NCBI RefSeq assembly: GCF_041276405.1
Contig: NZ_JBGGGT010000002.1
Coordinates: forward strand, 1,153,001-1,217,000
DNA: 64,000 bases
Direction: 5' to 3'
Origin: Microvirga sp. TS319
GTDB lineage: Bacteria; Pseudomonadota; Alphaproteobacteria; Rhizobiales; Beijerinckiaceae
The notes beneath the pieces are model-generated. The model ran no database searches. It saw only the letters and a list, made by a program, of their open reading frames with translations, and was not told the origin of the DNA. The position numbers and the translations under genes were made by a program. This document shows, one piece after another, positions 1 to 8,630 of the stretch (the first letter of the stretch is position 1; each line of letters begins with the position of its first letter).

Positions 1-173
1 CAGCCACGGCTGGGTAGTTCTGCCCGTGTCTTTGAAGGTCGTAAGAAATGTGAAGGTTGTTCGCCAATCGGTTCTCCTCTGGTTGGCGGCGCATCCTCTC
101 AGAAGGTCCCCGAGAAAACAAACCGATGGTTAAGGGCTGTTAACTGGCTTCCTCTATTTACACAGGCAGCTCC

Positions 174-293
174 ATGGATCTTCTCTACCGCTTCCTCACC
201 CTCTCCCTGAGAGAGAACCAGATCGAGCTCCAACGCTCAGAAATGCTGCGGGATCAGCAGTACATGATCGCCCGAGACATCCACCTGGCCTAA
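174..293 (+). CDS. small hypothetical protein (39 aa), prophage
   Basis: An ATG reading frame of 39 codons, starting MDLLYRFLTLSLRENQIEL, ends four bases into the 3' end of the antisense gene at 290-571. No good ribosome-binding site is visible. Its best support is a decayed copy of the same DNA at about 32.92-33.03 kb, followed there too by a remnant of the antisense neighbour, so the pair seems to travel as a unit. Function unknown; it may be too short to be a real protein. Confidence 0.4.
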   Translation: MDLLYRFLTLSLRENQIELQRSEMLRDQQYMIARDIHLA

Positions 294-571
294 CCCGGCC
301 AACCCCAGACTGTGCGGCCGAACTCAAGGATGAAGACACCAAAGGTAGCGAGAGCAGCAAGCCCGGCGATGATCCGCTCAACCCACCCCAACTCAAAGGG
401 GCGCTTTATTAGGATCTGCTTGCCGTCCCAATAGATCTCGCCCGTTTCTTCATGGATGCCAAAGAGGCCGGCTCCACTCATAGAGATGGCCTTCACGCCC
501 TTGGGCCAATCGGCAGGCGCATCGCCAGGAAAGAACTTGTTGCGGCGTTGGTGGTCCCAATCGATAGCCAT
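290..571 (-). CDS. small single-pass membrane protein, antisense prophage cargo
   Basis: A 93-residue protein, starting MAIDWDHQRRNKFFPGDAP, with a soluble N-terminal part and one hydrophobic segment near residues 66-86 (reads GLAALATFGVFILEF) before a short tail. It faces against the late operon, like the membrane proteins at 10065-10331 and 14005-14244, which is the usual layout of a prophage moron. A diverged C-terminal remnant (ERIIAGIAARATVGVFVLE) sits at 33072-33240. Function unknown. Confidence 0.6.
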   Translation of the reverse strand: MAIDWDHQRRNKFFPGDAPADWPKGVKAISMSGAGLFGIHEETGEIYWDGKQILIKRPFELGWVERIIAGLAALATFGVFILEFGRTVWGWPG

Positions 572-598
572 ACTCTGCCCCTGTTTTTGAATTGGCTC

Positions 599-958
599 AT
601 GCCGAAACCATTAGACCACAGAGCCCGCAACAGGGAATACGACCAGCGCAGAGGCTCAGCCCGAGAGAGAGGCTACAACGCCCGCTGGGAGAAAGCCCGT
701 AAGACCTACCTGATGCGCAATCCCCTGTGCATCATGTGCAAGCGGGAAGGGCGAGTAACCCCGGCTACAGTGGTCGATCACATCATTCCCCATAAGGGGG
801 ACACGGCTCTCTTCTGGGATACCGAGAACAATTGGCAGGCCTTGTGCAAGCCACACCATGACCGGGACAAGCAGCGAGAGGAGCGAGGACGCTTCCAGGC
901 TGTAGGAGAGGACGGATGGCCGGTACTAGTAGTCACCGATCCTTGCGCATCAGAGTAA
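599..958 (+). CDS. HNH endonuclease
   Basis: A 119-residue HNH nuclease of the kind that sits just before the terminase genes of HK97-like phages and helps the terminase cut concatemeric DNA. The start was placed at the ATG giving MPKPLDHRARNREYDQRR because upstream sequence is antisense to the 290-571 gene. Visible motifs are a CIMC zinc pair near residue 43, VDHIIPH near residue 60 and NNWQALCKPHHD near residue 80, which together make the beta-beta-alpha-metal fold. Its 3' end overlaps the antisense gene 933-1424 by 26 bases. Confidence 0.88.
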   Translation: MPKPLDHRARNREYDQRRGSARERGYNARWEKARKTYLMRNPLCIMCKREGRVTPATVVDHIIPHKGDTALFWDTENNWQALCKPHHDRDKQREERGRFQAVGEDGWPVLVVTDPCASE

Positions 959-1424
959 GGGTTGCTCGTCCGCTTTCAAGCTTGCCAAGATATACGGCCT
1001 CGGAGCTCGCCGCACTTGCCTGACCCCGGTCAAAGGTTTCATTAACCAGTCCGGTGGTGTTTCTATAGCGAACTTCTTTCGGTGCCTGCGGATCATAGGC
1101 AATCGATAGAGCGCCAAATGCCGCTTCCATTTGCTTATTCAGCTGGGCTGGGCGGCCCTCAAGTAAGATTGCTCTTGTTGTCTTCGACTGAATTTCGCCT
1201 ACCGCTGTGACGGACAGCCCAAAGATCCGGAACTCACAATAATGCTCCTTCCCGTTGAAATCGCTGCACTTTCCGGGAACAACGCGCTCTTCAATGTCGA
1301 AGTCTCGAAAGACAGCATTTACCTGCACGTTTAACTCCGCAGGCGACACGTTGAAGCCGTCTGCATAAGCGCTCATCGGGAGCATGCTGCTAAAAAGAAC
1401 GAGAATGGGTTTAGCGAGCCTCAA
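933..1424 (-). CDS. secreted hypothetical protein, antisense prophage cargo
   Basis: A 163-residue protein with a clear Sec signal peptide (hydrophobic core about residues 6-16, cleavage near SAYA-D). The mature part has two cysteines (in GKCSDF and HYCEF) that could form one disulfide. It resembles no family I can name. It lies antisense between the HNH and small-terminase genes, so it probably has its own promoter in the 1425-1568 gap and is expressed from the prophage, altering the lysogen envelope. That role is inferred from position and signal peptide only. Confidence 0.6.
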   Translation of the reverse strand: MRLAKPILVLFSSMLPMSAYADGFNVSPAELNVQVNAVFRDFDIEERVVPGKCSDFNGKEHYCEFRIFGLSVTAVGEIQSKTTRAILLEGRPAQLNKQMEAAFGALSIAYDPQAPKEVRYRNTTGLVNETFDRGQASAASSEAVYLGKLESGRATLTLMRKDR

Positions 1425-1568
1425 AGTGACCTCGTTTGCTTAGTCGTGGAACGTCGAGGGAATAAGAGGGGGGATAGGTAGAAGTCTAGCCCCTTTCGCG
1501 TCTGGACCGGCGCCCTCAGTTTTCTTTTAGTTTCCGCAAAACTCCGAACCTTTTTAGGATCATGTAAC

Positions 1569-2048
1569 ATGGGACGCCCGAGGAAATCCCCAGAGGCTCG
1601 CCGCCTTGAAGGAAACCCCGGCAAGCGGCCCATTCCTGAGACGAGCATCGTGGCTGGCGGCTCTGTGGTCGCCCCAGATCATCTGAGCGACGACGCGAAG
1701 GCTTGCATCGAGATCATCAAGCGCTCGCTGCCGCCGAAAACCTACGCTGCCTGTGACGCCTTCCTGTTGGCTGCCTATGCCAGCGCCTGGGCCGAGCACA
1801 AGCGCTGCGTGGAGGAGGTGAACAAGCCTGAGTTCAAGCATGTCGAGGCAGGGTCTCAAGGCCAACCAGTTCTGAACCCATGGCTCAAGCACATGAACGA
1901 GCAGGCAAGGCTTCTGCTGTCAATCGGCGCCCGCCTGTTCCTCGATCCGGTCGCCCGCGCAGCGCTAAAGCTGGCGGACGAAAAACCGGCCAGCAAGTTC
2001 GACGGCCTGATCGGGCAGAGCTCGTCATCCGATTTATCGAGGCATTGA
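1569..2048 (+). CDS. phage terminase small subunit, P27 family
   Basis: A 159-residue DNA-packaging protein that recognises the phage genome and hands it to the large terminase. The N-terminus carries the P27-family signature MGRPRKSPEARRLEGNPGKR. The rest is helical, with no catalytic motifs, as expected. An AGGA about 9 bases upstream supports the ATG start. Its 3' end overlaps the possible N-terminal extension of the large subunit by up to 169 bases, which suggests translational coupling. Confidence 0.88.
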   Translation: MGRPRKSPEARRLEGNPGKRPIPETSIVAGGSVVAPDHLSDDAKACIEIIKRSLPPKTYAACDAFLLAAYASAWAEHKRCVEEVNKPEFKHVEAGSQGQPVLNPWLKHMNEQARLLLSIGARLFLDPVARAALKLADEKPASKFDGLIGQSSSSDLSRH

Positions 2049-3571
2049 CGGTCCCCTCAGGTGAGGGGCAGGGCGGTCCATTCGTCCTTCGGGAGTGGCA
2101 GAAGCAGTTCATCCGGGACATTTACGAGCCCCACGAGCTGCGGAAAGGACAGTACCGGCGCCGAGTGCGGCGGGCCATCCTGTCGATCGCCCGCAAGAAC
2201 GGCAAGACGGCTCTGATCGCGGCTCTCGTGCTCGTGCATCTGATCGGGCCAGAAGCCATCCAGAACGGGGAGATCTACTCCGCGGCAAACGACCGGGAGC
2301 AGGCCGGCCAGGTCTACAAGGTCGCCTCCCAGATAGTGAAGTCGGATCCTGAACTGTCCGCGATGCTCCGGTGCGTGGACTCGACCAAGACCATCGCCTG
2401 TTATGGCAATGGGAGCTTCTACAAGGCCATTTCGGCCGAGGCAGGGACGAAGCACGGCCTGAACCCGAGCTTCGTGATTTTCGATGAGTTGGCTCAGGCA
2501 AGGGATCGCGAACTTTACGACGTTCTTGATACTTCGATGGGTGCTCGCGCGGAGCCTCTCTTCGTCACCATCTCGACGCAGAGCAACGACCCGGAGCACA
2601 TCCTCTCGAAGCTGATTGACGACGGGCTCGGATCGAAGGACCCGACCATCGTGTGCCATCTCTACGCTGTTCCGGAGGAGCAGGAGGACATCTTCGACCC
2701 GAAGTGCTGGGAACTGGCAAACCCGGCGCTCTACGACTTCCGCGACTTCGACGATCTGAAGGCCATCGCCGACAAGGCCAAGCGCATGCCGGCCGAGGAG
2801 CCGAAGTTCCGGAACCTCTACCTAAACCAGCGCGTGGCTCCGGTGACCTCCCTAATCTCCCGGGCTGAATGGATGGCCTGCAAAGGGGATGCGGAGATCG
2901 AGGACGGTGAGGAGGTCTATCTCGGGCTTGACCTGTCGTCCATCAACGACCTGACGGCCCTAGTGATGGTCTCGGCGGGCGATCCGACCAAGGTTGTGCC
3001 CTTCCTCTGGAAGCCGGAAGCCTTCCTGAAGGAGCATTCCAACCGGGATTTTGGCGCGGGCAACCATCGCTATGTCGAGTGGGAACAGAAGGGCTTCCTG
3101 CTCAAGACTCCGGGCCGATCCATCGACAAGGAAGTCATCGCCAGGCACATCGCCGACCTCTGCGGGCGCTATCGCGTGCTCGGCATGGCCTATGACCGCT
3201 GGCGCATGGACGATCTGATCAAGGAGTTCGACCGCATCGACTTCGCCTCGTTCAAGGACGGCGAGAAGGGCGACGGACTGCGGATTATCCCCTGGGGGCA
3301 GGGCTTCAAGGACATGACGCCGGCCATCGACGCGATGGAGTTGGCCGTTATCGACCGGAAACTGGTTCATCCCAGCAACCCAGTCCTCAACTGGAACATG
3401 GCGAACGCAGTGGCTGTCATGGACCCCGCTGGCGGGCGCAAGATCGACAAAAACAAGGCCCGCTTCCGCATCGACGGTGCCGTCGCAATGACGATGGCGC
3501 TGGGTCTCAAGTCGAGGGACAGGAAAGAAGCACCGATGAACGTCGATGCCTGGATCGCGAGTTACGCATGA
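1880..3571 (+). CDS. phage terminase large subunit
   Basis: The packaging ATPase and nuclease (563 residues as given). The ATPase domain shows a Walker A-like RKNGKT and a Walker B in FVIFDELAQ; the C-terminal RNase H-like nuclease starts near YLGLDLSSINDLTAL. The start is uncertain. From this ATG to VIRFIEAL, about 48 residues overlap the small-subunit gene and look low in information, and the only later candidate before the conserved block is TTG at 2045. The conserved VIRFIEALTVPSG block lies largely upstream of that TTG, so the long form is kept. Its stop overlaps the portal start (ATGA). Confidence 0.9.
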   Translation: MAQAHERAGKASAVNRRPPVPRSGRPRSAKAGGRKTGQQVRRPDRAELVIRFIEALTVPSGEGQGGPFVLREWQKQFIRDIYEPHELRKGQYRRRVRRAILSIARKNGKTALIAALVLVHLIGPEAIQNGEIYSAANDREQAGQVYKVASQIVKSDPELSAMLRCVDSTKTIACYGNGSFYKAISAEAGTKHGLNPSFVIFDELAQARDRELYDVLDTSMGARAEPLFVTISTQSNDPEHILSKLIDDGLGSKDPTIVCHLYAVPEEQEDIFDPKCWELANPALYDFRDFDDLKAIADKAKRMPAEEPKFRNLYLNQRVAPVTSLISRAEWMACKGDAEIEDGEEVYLGLDLSSINDLTALVMVSAGDPTKVVPFLWKPEAFLKEHSNRDFGAGNHRYVEWEQKGFLLKTPGRSIDKEVIARHIADLCGRYRVLGMAYDRWRMDDLIKEFDRIDFASFKDGEKGDGLRIIPWGQGFKDMTPAIDAMELAVIDRKLVHPSNPVLNWNMANAVAVMDPAGGRKIDKNKARFRIDGAVAMTMALGLKSRDRKEAPMNVDAWIASYA

Positions 3572-4851
3572 GCTGGCTGCAACGAGTTCTCCGCCTGACG
3601 GGCAAGAAGGACGTTGAGATCTCGCGCCGGGGGCTAGCCTCGACCGAGAACGGCAACAACTTCGTCACCAATCAGGTCACGCTTGCGGACTATCGCGACT
3701 TGCGCTTGGCGAGCGCCGGGGCCGCAGTAGGGCTTTCCGCGACTTGGGCTTGCGTGCAGCTTATCGCCGGCACGATCGGCTCGCTCCCGCTCATGGTCTA
3801 CCGGACGGGTCCGGACGGCATCCGCCGCGTGGCTCGGGACCATCCGCTCTACTTCGTGCTGCACGACAGCCCGAACTACGACCAGACAGCCGTCGATTTC
3901 TGGGAGTTCATGGCGGCGGCGGTCGAGCTGCAGGGCAACGCCTACGCTCTGATGGAGCGGCGTGCGAGCGACAACGCCATCAACGCGCTCCATCCGATCC
4001 GCCCCGACCTCGTGCGGGTGCGCCGTCTGGACGACGGAAGCCTCGAATACGAGTGGACGGAAGACGGCCGCCGCATCGTGAAACCTGGAGAGCAGGTGCT
4101 TCATATCCGCGGCGCGATGGGCGACGGGCTCTCGGGCACATCAACCCTCTCAGCCTGCCGGAGCGTCTTTGAGGATGCTCTTGCGGCGGAGACGGCGGCT
4201 GGGGCTATGTTTCAGAACGGGGTGAACCCCGGTGGCGTGCTGTCGACCCGGGATGATGTCCAACTGACTAGGGAGCAGCGCGAACAGCTCGAGACGCTGC
4301 TTCAAGAGAAATACGTCGGTGCGATGCGGAATGGTCGCCCGATGCTGCTCGACAACGGGCTCAAGTGGACACAGCTTTCGATCAACCCCCAGGATGCCCA
4401 GATGCTGGAGAGCCGCAAGTTCAGCGGCGAGCAGATCTGTCGGCTCTTCGGGGTGCCGCCTGCCATGGTGGGCTTTGGTGACAAGGCCTCGAATTGGGGC
4501 ACCAGCAAGGAGGTCGATGTGCTCGGCTTCCAGAAGTTTACCCTCCGCAAGCGCCTGAAGCGCATTGAGCAGGCGCTCATGAAACAGCTTGTCCCTCTGG
4601 CTGAGCGACGGGCTCAAGGTCTGACCATTGAGTTCAACTTCGAAGGCCTTCTGCGGGGGGACACTGAGAGCCGTTACAACGCCTACGAGCGAGCAATCCG
4701 CATGGGTATCGCTACCCGCAACGAGTGCCGCGCCCTGGAAAACCTGCCGCCGATCGAGGGCGGCGACGTGGTGACGGTGCAGATGCAGGACATCCCGCTC
4801 GCCCAGGCCATCAACGGAGATCCCAATGAGCAAGACGGCCCCAATTCTTGA
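3568..4851 (+). CDS. phage portal protein, HK97 family
   Basis: A 427-residue portal subunit; twelve copies form the DNA entry channel at one capsid vertex. The fold is recognised from the ATWACVQLIAGTIGSLPL helix, the GDGLSGTSTL loop and a C-terminal SRKFSGEQICRLFGVPPAMV block typical of HK97 portals. Length is normal for the family. It starts in the stop of the terminase gene and its 3' end overlaps the protease by 26 bases, as expected in a tightly packed head operon. Confidence 0.93.
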   Translation: MSWLQRVLRLTGKKDVEISRRGLASTENGNNFVTNQVTLADYRDLRLASAGAAVGLSATWACVQLIAGTIGSLPLMVYRTGPDGIRRVARDHPLYFVLHDSPNYDQTAVDFWEFMAAAVELQGNAYALMERRASDNAINALHPIRPDLVRVRRLDDGSLEYEWTEDGRRIVKPGEQVLHIRGAMGDGLSGTSTLSACRSVFEDALAAETAAGAMFQNGVNPGGVLSTRDDVQLTREQREQLETLLQEKYVGAMRNGRPMLLDNGLKWTQLSINPQDAQMLESRKFSGEQICRLFGVPPAMVGFGDKASNWGTSKEVDVLGFQKFTLRKRLKRIEQALMKQLVPLAERRAQGLTIEFNFEGLLRGDTESRYNAYERAIRMGIATRNECRALENLPPIEGGDVVTVQMQDIPLAQAINGDPNEQDGPNS

Positions 4852-5500
4852 GATCAAGTCGCTCAAGGACAGCGGCGAGTTTGAGGGCTACGGCTCGACA
4901 TTCGGCGGTGAGCCTGATGCCTACGGCGATGTTGTCGCCCCCGGTGCCTATACGGACAGCCTGAAGGCCCATAAGGCCAAGGGCACCATGCCGAAGCTGT
5001 TCTGGCAGCACAACCCGGACGAGCCAATCGGCAAGTGGGTAGAGGCCACCGAGGATGACCATGGCTTGCTGATGCACGGTAAACTGAACATGGACGTTCA
5101 ACGAGGCCGCGAAGCCTATGCTCTGCTCAAGGCAGGCGACATTGACGGCTTGTCCATAGGCTATCGCATCAAGGAGTACAGCGTCGATACGGATACGGGT
5201 ATCTGGACGCTCGAAAAGCTCGACCTCGTGGAGGTCAGCATCGTGTCGGTCGGCGCAAACGAAAACGCGGTCGTGCAGAGCGTGAAGGCCGCCAAGGCCT
5301 CGCACGACCTCACCGAGAAGCTGAAGGCCGGGGACCGGCTGACAGAGCGAGAGTTTGAGACCTGGCTCAAGGGGCTGGGCTTTTCGAACTCGCAGGCGGA
5401 GCGTGCCGCACGTCTCCACCTGAAGGGGCAGGGGGAACCTGCCGCCGCGGCTGACGATGCGACCACGTTCCTCGAGGTACTCCTCGGGCGCCGGTCCTGA
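4826..5500 (+). CDS. HK97-family prohead protease
   Basis: A 224-residue serine protease (U35 type) that cleaves the scaffolding part of the capsid protein during maturation. The likely catalytic triad is visible: His62 in FWQHNPDEPIG, Ser110 in DIDGLSIGY and Glu136 in LVEVSIV. The C-terminal 80 residues are charged and helical and may act as a self-scaffold. It lies between portal and capsid genes, overlapping the portal by 26 bases. Confidence 0.93.
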   Translation: MSKTAPILEIKSLKDSGEFEGYGSTFGGEPDAYGDVVAPGAYTDSLKAHKAKGTMPKLFWQHNPDEPIGKWVEATEDDHGLLMHGKLNMDVQRGREAYALLKAGDIDGLSIGYRIKEYSVDTDTGIWTLEKLDLVEVSIVSVGANENAVVQSVKAAKASHDLTEKLKAGDRLTEREFETWLKGLGFSNSQAERAARLHLKGQGEPAAAADDATTFLEVLLGRRS

Positions 5501-5534
5501 ACCTTCCACTCCCATAGCCTCGAAAGGGCAATCT

Positions 5535-6833
5535 ATGTCTAAGAACCTCCGTATCTTCGCGGGTGGCGGCATCGCGTTTCTCGCGGCTGCAGTCGTCGGT
5601 CCCCGCATCTTCCTCGATCGTCCGAACGAGGGCGGCTCTGGCAGCAAGTCGGCCGCCGAACTGGCTGCCGAGTTCAAGCGCGATTTCGAAACCAAGCACG
5701 ACAAGGTGAAGGAGATTGCCGAGAAGGCGCTCGCCGAGGCCGAAAAGGGTGTGCCGATGGCATCCACCGCCAAGGAACTGGCGGATCAGGCTATCACAGG
5801 CATGAACGAGGCCAAGGCCCGGCTTGACGAGATCGAGCAGAAGATGGCCCGCCGCCGAGAGCAGGGCGACAGCGAGCGCACTGCTGGCCAGCGGTTCGTT
5901 GAGGACGAGGGCTTCAAGTCCTTCGCCGGCCAGACCCGCCCGCGCGGCCGCCACATTGTCGAGGTGAAGGACATTTCGTCTCTCACGACCGACGCTGCCG
6001 GATCCGTGGGTACTCTTGTGCGTCCGGATCGCGCCGCTCCGGTCGAGTTGCCGCGTCGTCGCATGACGATCCGCGCTCTGATCGCCCCGGGCAATACCTC
6101 GTCCAACTCGATCGAGTATGACAAGGAGAAAGGCTTCACCAACAACGCGGCTCCGGTCGCGGAAGGTGCGCTGAAGCCTCAGTCCGAGATCCAGTACGAG
6201 GAAGCGATCGCGCATGTTCGTACCATCGCGCACTGGATGCGTGCATCGGTCCAGATCCTTGCGGACGCCCCCGGCCTCCGGTCAATGATCGATAACCGCC
6301 TCCGTTATGGCCTCGCCTATGTCGAAGAGAACCAGCTTCTCAACGGCAGCGGTACCGGCCAGAACCTCGAAGGCCTGGTGACGGTGGCAACGCCGTTTGC
6401 CGCTCCGGCGGGCGCGGCTGCGGCAGATCAGGAGATCGACACGGTTCGCCTCATGATGCTCCAGGTGGCTCTTGCCGAGTACCCACCGAACGGCATCGTG
6501 CTGAACCCGATCAACTGGCACAATATCGAGACGCTCAAGGACACGACCGGCCGATACATCATCGGCAATCCGCAGGGCACGCTCTCGCCGACGTTGTGGA
6601 GCCTCCCTGTCGTGGCAACGCAGGCGATGGGTGTCGGCAAGTCGCTGGTCGGCGCCTTCGACCTCGCCGCGCAGATCTTCGACCGTCAGGACGCGACGGT
6701 CGAGGTGTCCACCGAGGACCAGGACAACTTCATCAAGAACAAGGTCACGATCCGCGCTGAAGAGCGGCTTGCCTTGGCGATCTATCGCGAAGAAGCCCTC
6801 GTCTACGGCGATCTCGCGCCTGTCGCGCCGTAA
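5535..6833 (+). CDS. phage major capsid protein, HK97 fold
   Basis: A 432-residue capsid subunit. The start is the ATG giving MSKNLRIFAGGG, 6 bases after AAGGGC. Residues 35-105 form a charged helical delta-like scaffold expected to be removed by the upstream protease. The HK97 fold follows, with RRRMTIRALIAPG, IAHWMRASVQILADAPGL and VLNPINWHNIETLKD as recognisable segments. Oddly, residues 8-25 are hydrophobic and look like a membrane segment (FAGGGIAFLAAAVVG), unusual for a capsid N-terminus. A strong stem-loop follows the stop. Confidence 0.93.
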   Translation: MSKNLRIFAGGGIAFLAAAVVGPRIFLDRPNEGGSGSKSAAELAAEFKRDFETKHDKVKEIAEKALAEAEKGVPMASTAKELADQAITGMNEAKARLDEIEQKMARRREQGDSERTAGQRFVEDEGFKSFAGQTRPRGRHIVEVKDISSLTTDAAGSVGTLVRPDRAAPVELPRRRMTIRALIAPGNTSSNSIEYDKEKGFTNNAAPVAEGALKPQSEIQYEEAIAHVRTIAHWMRASVQILADAPGLRSMIDNRLRYGLAYVEENQLLNGSGTGQNLEGLVTVATPFAAPAGAAAADQEIDTVRLMMLQVALAEYPPNGIVLNPINWHNIETLKDTTGRYIIGNPQGTLSPTLWSLPVVATQAMGVGKSLVGAFDLAAQIFDRQDATVEVSTEDQDNFIKNKVTIRAEERLALAIYREEALVYGDLAPVAP

Positions 6834-6841
6834 CCCGTTCG

Positions 6842-6882
6842 GTTCATCAAGGAGGGCGGCTTCGGCTGCCCTCTCTATGAAC
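6842..6882 (+). promoter_or_regulatory. UUCG-capped stem-loop after the capsid gene
   Basis: Directly after the capsid stop, GAGGGCGGC and GCTGCCCTC (6852-6873) make a 9-bp stem with one G-U pair around a UUCG tetraloop. An outer GTTCAT/ATGAAC pair extends it. There is no T-tract, so a partial terminator or mRNA-stabilising structure that keeps capsid expression above its neighbours is more likely than a full terminator. The base pairing is seen; the role is inferred. Confidence 0.7.
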
Positions 6883-6897
6883 TGAGAGGAGACCCAC

Positions 6898-7104
6898 ATG
6901 GCTACGATCAAGGCTATTCTCACCAAACCCCTCGACGGCGACCCTGAAGGCACAGAGCGCGAGTTCAGCCAGGCTGACTTCGACCGTCTCAAGGCCAGGG
7001 GCGCAGTGCGTGCCGCAGGCGAGGCAAAGGCAGCCCCGAAGGTCGCCAACAAGGCCGCCCCCGCGGTCGCGAACAAGTCGGCTGACACCAAAACCAAGGC
7101 TTAA
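6898..7104 (+). CDS. small hypothetical phage protein
   Basis: A 68-residue protein after an AGAGGAGA ribosome-binding site. The N-terminal 40 residues look folded (MATIKAILTKPLDGDPEGTE) and the tail is an Ala/Lys-rich, probably disordered stretch. It lies between capsid and connector, where phages often encode a small head-decoration or assembly protein. No family is recognised. Confidence 0.65.
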   Translation: MATIKAILTKPLDGDPEGTEREFSQADFDRLKARGAVRAAGEAKAAPKVANKAAPAVANKSADTKTKA

Positions 7105-7107
7105 ACC

Positions 7108-7686
7108 GTGCTCATCCCCCTCACAGAGGCGACTCCCGTCGTCACGCTGGACGAGGCGAAGGGTCATCTTCGCGTCGACCATACGGACGATGACGCCTAT
7201 ATCAGGGCGCTCATTGGCGTTGCCTCTGTGGCCGTTGCTGATCGAACGGACCGCACGATCGGCGTGCGCGAATGGGAATGGCGCGTGTCCTATGAGGACA
7301 TGCTGCGCCGGATGTCGCCTTGCCAGCGGCTCCGCATCCCGGCCCCGCCGCTCCTTGAAGTGCTGTCGATCAAGTATCGGGACGGGCGGGGCACCGAGCA
7401 GACCTATCCGGCAGACGATTACGAGGTGATCGGCGCCAATGCCCCGCAGGGCGGTTATATCCGGCTGAAGAATGGCCGTTCCTGGCCTTCCGTTGAGGCG
7501 GGCACCGAGGCGGCTGTGATCCGCTTCCGGGCTGGCTATGAGGAGGTTCCGGAGCCCATCAAGCAGGCTGTGCTCCTCATGATCGGGCACCTGTACTCGA
7601 GCCGTGGTGAAATGATCCGGCAGGAGTTCATCGATGATCCGACGATCAAGGCCCTTCTGGCGCCGTACAAGGTTTGGGGCGTCTGA
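7108..7686 (+). CDS. head-tail connector protein (gp6-like)
   Basis: A 192-residue protein starting at GTG, three bases after the preceding stop. The N-terminal VVTLDEAKGHLRVDHTDDDAYIRALI pattern (LDEAKxHLRVD) is the hallmark of phage gp6-like connectors that form a ring between portal and tail. The C-terminal half has the usual IRFRAGYEEVPEPIKQAVL block. It overlaps the head-closure gene by one base (TGATG). Confidence 0.88.
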   Translation: MLIPLTEATPVVTLDEAKGHLRVDHTDDDAYIRALIGVASVAVADRTDRTIGVREWEWRVSYEDMLRRMSPCQRLRIPAPPLLEVLSIKYRDGRGTEQTYPADDYEVIGANAPQGGYIRLKNGRSWPSVEAGTEAAVIRFRAGYEEVPEPIKQAVLLMIGHLYSSRGEMIRQEFIDDPTIKALLAPYKVWGV

Positions 7687-8033
7687 TGCCTGCGGCTGGA
7701 CAACTCAAGGACAAGATCACCCTGCAGCGCAGAGGCGTCCAGGACGACGGCTACGGCAACGAGGTCTCCGGCCCTTGGGAGGATATCTTCACCGTATCCG
7801 CCAACATCGCGCCGGCACGGGGCAGGGAAGAGGTTCTCGCCCAGCGGCTTCAGGGCGTGCGGCCGGTCGAGATCACCGTGCGCTGGTCCTCGCAGACCGT
7901 GCAGATCGCGCCGGACTGGCGGGCCGTGAACGCCCGCAAGCCCTCCGAAGTCTACAACATCCACGACATCCGCGACCCTGACGGCCGGAAGCAGTGGAAC
8001 ATCCTCACATGCACCTTGGGAGCCCCGACATGA
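7686..8033 (+). CDS. phage head closure protein
   Basis: A 115-residue protein of the head-tail adaptor (SPP1 gp16/HK97 gp7) type. The N-terminus GQLKDKITLQRRGVQDDG is characteristic, followed by a beta-rich core (VSANIAPARGRE). It closes the portal after packaging and receives the tail. The start overlaps the connector stop (TGATG) and the stop overlaps the next start (ATGA), so translation is coupled on both sides. Confidence 0.85.
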   Translation: MPAAGQLKDKITLQRRGVQDDGYGNEVSGPWEDIFTVSANIAPARGREEVLAQRLQGVRPVEITVRWSSQTVQIAPDWRAVNARKPSEVYNIHDIRDPDGRKQWNILTCTLGAPT

Positions 8034-8260
8034 GGAAGGTTCGTTTCGTCAAAGACTTCGATTTCCGCCCCCGCGCCTCAATCGTGATGGTCAATAAGGC
8101 CGGTGAGGAGAAGACCGTCACTGAGGCCATTTATGCCGCCGCTTCGGCTGCTGGCGCTGTGGAGCTGCTCGATGGCAAGGATGAAGAACCGGGAACGGCT
8201 GCTGCAGAAGCTGGCAGCGCTCCCGCAAAGAGCAAGGGCCGCAATCAAGCCCGCGGTTGA
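8030..8260 (+). CDS. small hypothetical phage protein
   Basis: A 76-residue protein whose ATG overlaps the head-closure stop (ATGA). It begins MRKVRFVKDFDFRPRASI and ends in an Ala/Lys/Gly-rich low-complexity tail. The last 89 bases overlap the start of the gp10-like gene in another frame. Similar small proteins (short beta domain plus charged tail) occur at this place in related phages, but no function is assigned. Confidence 0.6.
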   Translation: MRKVRFVKDFDFRPRASIVMVNKAGEEKTVTEAIYAAASAAGAVELLDGKDEEPGTAAAEAGSAPAKSKGRNQARG

Positions 8261-8630
8261 GCAGGGCGCGGCTGAGATCATCGCTATGCAGAAGAGCCTC
8301 GTGCCGAAAGAAACCGGGGCTCTTGAGCGATCGATCCAGGCAGTTCGCGGCGATGTCAACCGACGTGTCGGGCTCTCTACCGGCGACGTGAAGGGTGATC
8401 CTGATCTGACCGTTGCCATCGTGGCCGGAGACGAAACGGCATACTACGCCCGCTGGGTCGAGTTCGGAACGGCACCCCACATCAACGGCGGCAAGTTTAA
8501 GGGCAGCCAGAACCCCGGTATGAGGGCGCAGCCCTTCTTCTATGGCCCGGTTCGCGCTCTGCGGCGCCGGGTCAAATCCCGTATCACCCGCGCCACCCGT
8601 AAAGCAGCCCGAGAGGTCGCCAGTTCATGA
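8172..8630 (+). CDS. HK97-gp10-family tail completion protein
   Basis: A 152-residue protein of the HK97 gp10/morphogenesis family, which helps join head and tail. The ATG at 8172 is chosen over one at 8181 because GGAG lies 7 bases upstream. Family features are the VPKETGALERSI block and the YYARWVEFGTAPH motif followed by a basic C-terminus. It overlaps the preceding small gene by 89 bases and the next by 4. Confidence 0.87.
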   Translation: MARMKNRERLLQKLAALPQRARAAIKPAVEQGAAEIIAMQKSLVPKETGALERSIQAVRGDVNRRVGLSTGDVKGDPDLTVAIVAGDETAYYARWVEFGTAPHINGGKFKGSQNPGMRAQPFFYGPVRALRRRVKSRITRATRKAAREVASS

